Source: an uncultured Clostridia bacterium (GTDB lineage Bacteria; Bacillota_A; Clostridia; Christensenellales; Aristaeellaceae). Taken from it: a DNA stretch of 7,685 nt. Below the pieces are notes generated by a model. That model saw nothing but the letters and a program-made list of their open reading frames with translations, was not told the DNA's origin and searched no databases. This document shows positions 5,931 to 7,685 of this stretch, in pieces (the first letter of the stretch is position 1; each line of letters opens with the position of its first letter). The DNA is taken from positions 1 through 7,685 of the forward strand of contig CAMVDI010000080.1 of assembly GCA_947166205.1 (NCBI GenBank), read 5' to 3'. The translations under genes and the position numbers were made by a program.

Positions 5931-6950
5931 TCACTCAAACTCCTCGGCGGTGCCGATGGGCTGGACCCGGGTGCAGTACGGGGCGAAGAGGGCCTCCACC
6001 TGCTCATAGGTCAGTCCCAGGGCTTCGGTCACCTCGGTGTTGACCGTGGCCGTGCCGTTGTCAAAGGTCATCACCGGAACCTCCGCCGGATTCCTGCCGT
6101 TGATCAGGATATCCGCCGCCATCCGGCCCGTCTCCCGGCCCAGGTTCGCGTAGTCCACGCCGTAGCCCAGGAAGGCGCCGTTCAGGGCGAAGGAGTCCGC
6201 GCCGGTGAAGTGGGGAATGCCCGCGTCCTTCAGGGTCTCATAGATGGACAGCTCCGCGGTCATGATGGTGTTGTCCGTGGGGGTAAAGACCGCGTCCACG
6301 CCGTCGGCGGCGATGGATTCCGCCGCCAGGATGACTTCAGGCACGTCCACGCCGTTGTATTCCCTGTAGGCCACGCCTTTGGCCTCCAGGAAGGCCTTCG
6401 CCGCGGCGATGGGGGCCTTGGAGGAATCCTCGCTCAGGTTGTACAGCAGGCCGATGACCTGGGCCTCCGGCTTCAGCGCGAAGACCAGGTTCATGACCGC
6501 GTTGGTGTCCAGGTAGTCCGAGGTGCCGGTCAGGTTGCTTCCGGGAGCCTCCAGGCTTTCCACCAGCCCGGCGCCCACCGGGTCGCTGACCGCGGCGAAG
6601 ACCACCGGGGTCCCGCTTTCCTCCGTCTCCGCCTGCATGGCGACGGCCACGGGGGTGGCGATGCCCACCATCAGGTCCACGTTTTCCTGCTCAAACTTGG
6701 CGATAATCTGGCTCAGCACGGTGAAATCCGCGTTGCAGTTGTCATACAGGATCTCAAAGGTCACGCCCTGCTCCTCTCCGATGGCGGCCAGCTCATCCTG
6801 CAGGTTCTTCACGATCTGGTTCAGGCTCGCGTCGTCCACAAAGTTGCAGATTCCGATTTTATAGGTTTTCTTTTCCTCCGCCAGGGAAACGGCGCACAGG
6901 GCCGTCAGGGCCATCATCAGGGCGGTCAGGACTGCGATCAGCTTTTTCAT
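5931..6950 (-). CDS. trpX: Extracellular substrate-binding protein of a tryptophan-type ABC importer (PF04392-like)
   Basis: Captures the substrate outside the cell and delivers it to TrpYZ. The 339-residue protein has a signal peptide (MKKL, hydrophobic core to about residue 23) with a likely signal-peptidase-I site after SLA (about residue 24). Next comes a two-lobe periplasmic-binding fold: YKIGICNFVDDASLNQIVKNL, then VDLMVGIATPVAVAMQ, VFAAVSDPVGAGLV, GTSDYLDT, the lobe-2 VIGLLYNLSEDSS, DAVFTPTDNTIM and the family-typical GYGVDYANLGRETGRMAADIL. Length is normal for the family. The start has AAAGGAG 10 nt upstream. A Cys in the signal region (LTALC) is not in a good lipobox, so membrane anchoring is unclear. 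The gene is first in the operon below a T-box with a UGG specifier, which makes tryptophan the best substrate guess; tyrosine or another ligand remains possible. Confidence 0.9.
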   Translation of the reverse strand: MKKLIAVLTALMMALTALCAVSLAEEKKTYKIGICNFVDDASLNQIVKNLQDELAAIGEEQGVTFEILYDNCNADFTVLSQIIAKFEQENVDLMVGIATPVAVAMQAETEESGTPVVFAAVSDPVGAGLVESLEAPGSNLTGTSDYLDTNAVMNLVFALKPEAQVIGLLYNLSEDSSKAPIAAAKAFLEAKGVAYREYNGVDVPEVILAAESIAADGVDAVFTPTDNTIMTAELSIYETLKDAGIPHFTGADSFALNGAFLGYGVDYANLGRETGRMAADILINGRNPAEVPVMTFDNGTATVNTEVTEALGLTYEQVEALFAPYCTRVQPIGTAEEFE

Positions 6951-6976
6951 TTTTCAGGGTCTCCTTTCAAAATCAT
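6947..6976 (-). CDS. Possible 9-residue leader peptide coupled to trpX
   Basis: A short frame encodes MILKGDPEK. Its ATG (6976-6974) is preceded at 7 nt by GAAGGAG, a better-placed ribosome binding site than that of trpX itself, and its TGA overlaps the trpX ATG as ATGA. Such overlaps allow terminating ribosomes to restart on the next gene. It contains no Trp codons, so it is not a classical Trp attenuation peptide. It may be chance; nothing beyond this geometry supports it. Confidence 0.3.
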   Translation of the reverse strand: MILKGDPEK

Positions 6977-7075
6977 GTTTCGGCTCCTTCGCCTGTCTCC
7001 CCCGGGCGGATCCTTTCCCTTGGGATTCCCGCTCCGGAGCCGTGCGTTTTTGTCGGATTCCCGCGGCCGGAGATG
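6951..7075 (-). other. Untranslated stretch between the T-box terminator and trpX
   Basis: This 125-nt part of the trpX leader follows the T-box terminator. It carries a pair of imperfect direct repeats, a small palindrome, the possible leader peptide and the trpX ribosome binding site (AAAGGAG). I see no second promoter with both boxes. Confidence 0.6.
7023..7072. repeat. Imperfect direct repeat pair in the trpX leader
   Basis: GGATTCCCGC occurs at 7023-7032 and again at 7055-7064, 32 bp apart (about three helical turns). Similarity extends further: TCCGGAG follows the first copy and GGCCGGAG the second, giving units of 17 and 18 bp. The first unit overlaps a perfect 10-bp palindrome, GCTCCGGAGC, at 7031-7040. 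It could be a protein-binding site, an RNA structure element or chance in GC-rich DNA. Confidence 0.45.
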
Positions 7076-7110
7076 AAAAAAGCCTCAGCCGGAACAGATC
7101 CGGTTGAGGC
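7076..7110 (-). terminator. T-box intrinsic terminator before trpX
   Basis: On the minus strand GCCTCA (7110-7105) pairs with TGAGGC (7087-7082). After one A-C mismatch, CCGGA pairs with TCCGG around the loop TCTGT. Six T residues (7081-7076) follow directly. The 5' arm is shared with the antiterminator, so the two structures exclude each other. Confidence 0.9.
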
Positions 7111-7135
7111 GAATTCACTCGCTGTGCCACTCAAC
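7103..7135 (-). promoter_or_regulatory. T-box antiterminator helix
   Basis: GTTGAG (7135-7130) pairs with CTCAAC (7108-7103), and GCGA (7122-7119) pairs with TCGC (7112-7109). Between the two helices on the 5' side is the 7-nt bulge TGGCACA (7129-7123). Its TGGC should pair with the GCCA end of uncharged tRNA. Consensus bulges end ACC; this one ends ACA. Bases 7103-7110 belong to both this helix and the terminator. Confidence 0.88.
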
Positions 7136-7358
7136 TTTCCCCGCCTGAAAAGGGGGGGCTCGTTCTCCGCGTACCGACATACGCGCCGCCATGATAACGG
7201 GTGCGGATCCCGTCTCTGACTACGGGCGGAACGCCTTTCGCCAGAACCCTCAGGAGTCCATTCACTGCCGCCTCGGCCGCCGCGGTCCCACTGTTCGCGG
7301 CTCCCTGTGCGCCTCGGGAATGACAGCTACTTCTCTCCCTCGCCGGTTTGATGAGTGA

Positions 7359-7387
7359 ATCATACACTCCCCGCCCGGCCCTGTCAA
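7359..7387 (-). promoter_or_regulatory. Consensus sigma-A promoter of the trpXYZ operon
   Basis: On the minus strand a perfect TTGACA (7387-7382) and TATGAT (7364-7359) are separated by 17 bp. The A-rich stretch CCAAAAAACAACC lies further upstream. Transcription should begin near 7352, a few bases before T-box Stem I. A near-consensus promoter is typical where control occurs later by attenuation. Confidence 0.9.
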
Positions 7388-7543
7388 GACGCCGCTCTGT
7401 ATTTCGGTTGTTTTTTGGCGGTCCGCCCGGGGGAAAAGGCACGTGGAAAAGACGGGGCCCCGCTCCCGCCCGGTCTCCCCGCCCCCGGGGCGGAAGGATC
7501 CGGCCGGGCGGCGGGAAGGCGGAGCCGGGCAGGAAAGCCGGGC
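7388..7543. other. Intergenic spacer between the HU terminator and the trpXYZ promoter
   Basis: Very GC-rich DNA without a convincing gene. It holds a near-perfect palindrome (7479-7493: 7-bp arms CCGCCCC/GGGGCGG around one base), GGGGCCCC close by, and twice the octamer GCCGGGCA. I see no promoter or T-run beyond those listed separately. Confidence 0.5.
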
Positions 7544-7579
7544 AAAAAGAAATCCGCGGCCGAAGCCGCGGATTTCTTT
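7544..7579 (-). terminator. Strong intrinsic terminator of the HU gene
   Basis: A perfect 15-bp stem (7579-7565 with 7560-7546) closes on the minus strand over a TTCG tetraloop flanked by C-G, a very stable loop type. The minus-strand 3' side reads TTTCTTTTT. It lies 16 bp after the HU stop codon and isolates that gene from the transporter leader. Confidence 0.93.
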
Positions 7580-7595
7580 CAAAATGCGCGATGGA

Positions 7596-7685
7596 TTACT
7601 TGTTGACCTTGTCCTTCAGAGCCTTGCCGGCCTTGAAAGCGGGAGCCTTGGAAGCGGCGATCTTGACTTCCTCGCCGGTCCGCGG
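7596..7685 (-). CDS. hup: HU-family histone-like DNA-binding protein, C-terminal 29 residues (truncated by window edge)
   Basis: HU dimers bind and bend DNA without strong sequence preference and help compact the nucleoid. Only the end of the gene is present: PRTGEEVKIAASKAPAFKAG, then KALKDKVNK and TAA. This is the hallmark end of HU: the Arg-Asn-Pro-Arg-Thr-Gly arm tip that inserts into the minor groove, then the final strand and helix with the PAFKAGKALKD signature. About 60 residues of the usual 90 lie beyond the window. A strong terminator follows directly. HU-like paralogues such as IHF share this region, but the exact tail is that of ordinary Firmicute HU. Confidence 0.93.
   Translation of the reverse strand, partial: PRTGEEVKIAASKAPAFKAGKALKDKVNK

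Larger units (their letters stand above)
7076..7346 (-). promoter_or_regulatory. T-box riboswitch, tryptophan-specific (UGG specifier)
   Basis: The leader RNA senses uncharged tRNA-Trp and lets transcription continue into trpXYZ. Reading 5' to 3' on the minus strand: Stem I starts at CCGG (7346-7343, pairing with CTGG at 7244-7241), with K-turn-like GA/UGA elements and the AGTAG loop-E strand. The distal arm follows (AGGGAGCCGCG, loop, CGCGG). The specifier loop is GTGAATGGACTCCTGAG, where TGG is at 7260-7258. Flanking helices CTGTC/GGCAG and GGGAG/CTCCT pair as expected. A Stem II-type element follows, with the conserved CCCGTTATC and ACGGG/CCCGT pairing (7213-7209 with 7201-7197). Then comes a perfect hairpin at 7185-7168 and a C-run/G-run Stem III. 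Last are the antiterminator (7135-7103) and terminator. The UGG specifier and UGGC acceptor bulge both fit tRNA-Trp with G73. Confidence 0.92.

Noticed and set aside
6974..6976. Classical Trp attenuation peptide in the leader
   Set aside because: The only short coupled frame has no Trp codons, and the terminator lies upstream of it. Control fits a T-box instead.
4683..7076. A 797-codon open frame on the plus strand opposite the whole trpXYZ operon
   Set aside because: It runs antisense to three genes with clear family motifs. Its translation is full of Gly, Gln, His, Arg and Asp with no domain, as expected where GC-biased third positions leave the opposite strand open.
7076..7110. A terminator for a plus-strand transcript
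   Set aside because: The stem is followed by T residues only when read on the minus strand, and no plus-strand gene ends there.
7131..7582. Two overlapping minus-strand frames of about 105 codons in the transporter leader
   Set aside because: They cover the T-box RNA, its promoter and the HU terminator, which explain the sequence better. Their translations show no protein-like pattern.

Overview
The window reads as chromosomal DNA from a GC-rich, low-oxygen Firmicute, most likely in the class Clostridia. The evidence is an indolepyruvate:ferredoxin oxidoreductase gene, strong AGGAGG-type ribosome binding sites, sigma-A promoters, a T-box riboswitch and intrinsic terminators. I cannot name the genus. 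I see no mobile element, CRISPR array, rRNA or tRNA gene.

Layout. On the minus strand at the left edge is the N-terminal part of iorA (480 to 1), which starts at TTG. Back to back with it across a 162-bp divergent promoter region runs a plus-strand block: an RluA-family pseudouridine synthase (643-1596), a sirtuin deacylase (1659-2381) ending in an intrinsic terminator, and then, from its own promoter, an AMP-forming acyl-CoA ligase (2540-4174). This block meets, tail to tail with a 10-bp gap, a minus-strand three-gene ABC transporter operon: trpX substrate-binding protein (6950-5931), trpY permease (5900-4974) and trpZ ATPase (4970-4185). Upstream of trpX lies a leader of about 400 nt with a consensus promoter (7359-7387) and a complete T-box riboswitch. 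At the right edge is the C-terminal end of an HU histone-like gene with a strong terminator.

The clearest regulatory story is the transporter. The T-box specifier codon reads UGG (Trp) and the tRNA-acceptor bulge reads UGGC, which suits a G73 discriminator base as in bacterial tRNA-Trp. Terminator and antiterminator helices that share one strand are both visible. The importer is therefore predicted to be expressed when tRNA-Trp is uncharged, so the cell scavenges tryptophan. This supports tryptophan as the substrate, where homology alone would say only 'amino-acid-like'.

On the left, iorA (aryl-pyruvate oxidation to aryl-acetyl-CoA), the acyl-CoA ligase and the sirtuin share a CoA/acyl theme, but a functional link among them is inference. 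The window is mostly made of known families. The less ordinary points are small: a possible 9-codon leader peptide coupled to trpX, an imperfect direct repeat in the trpX leader, a Cys-containing insertion in the pseudouridine synthase, and a T-box bulge that departs from consensus at its last base.
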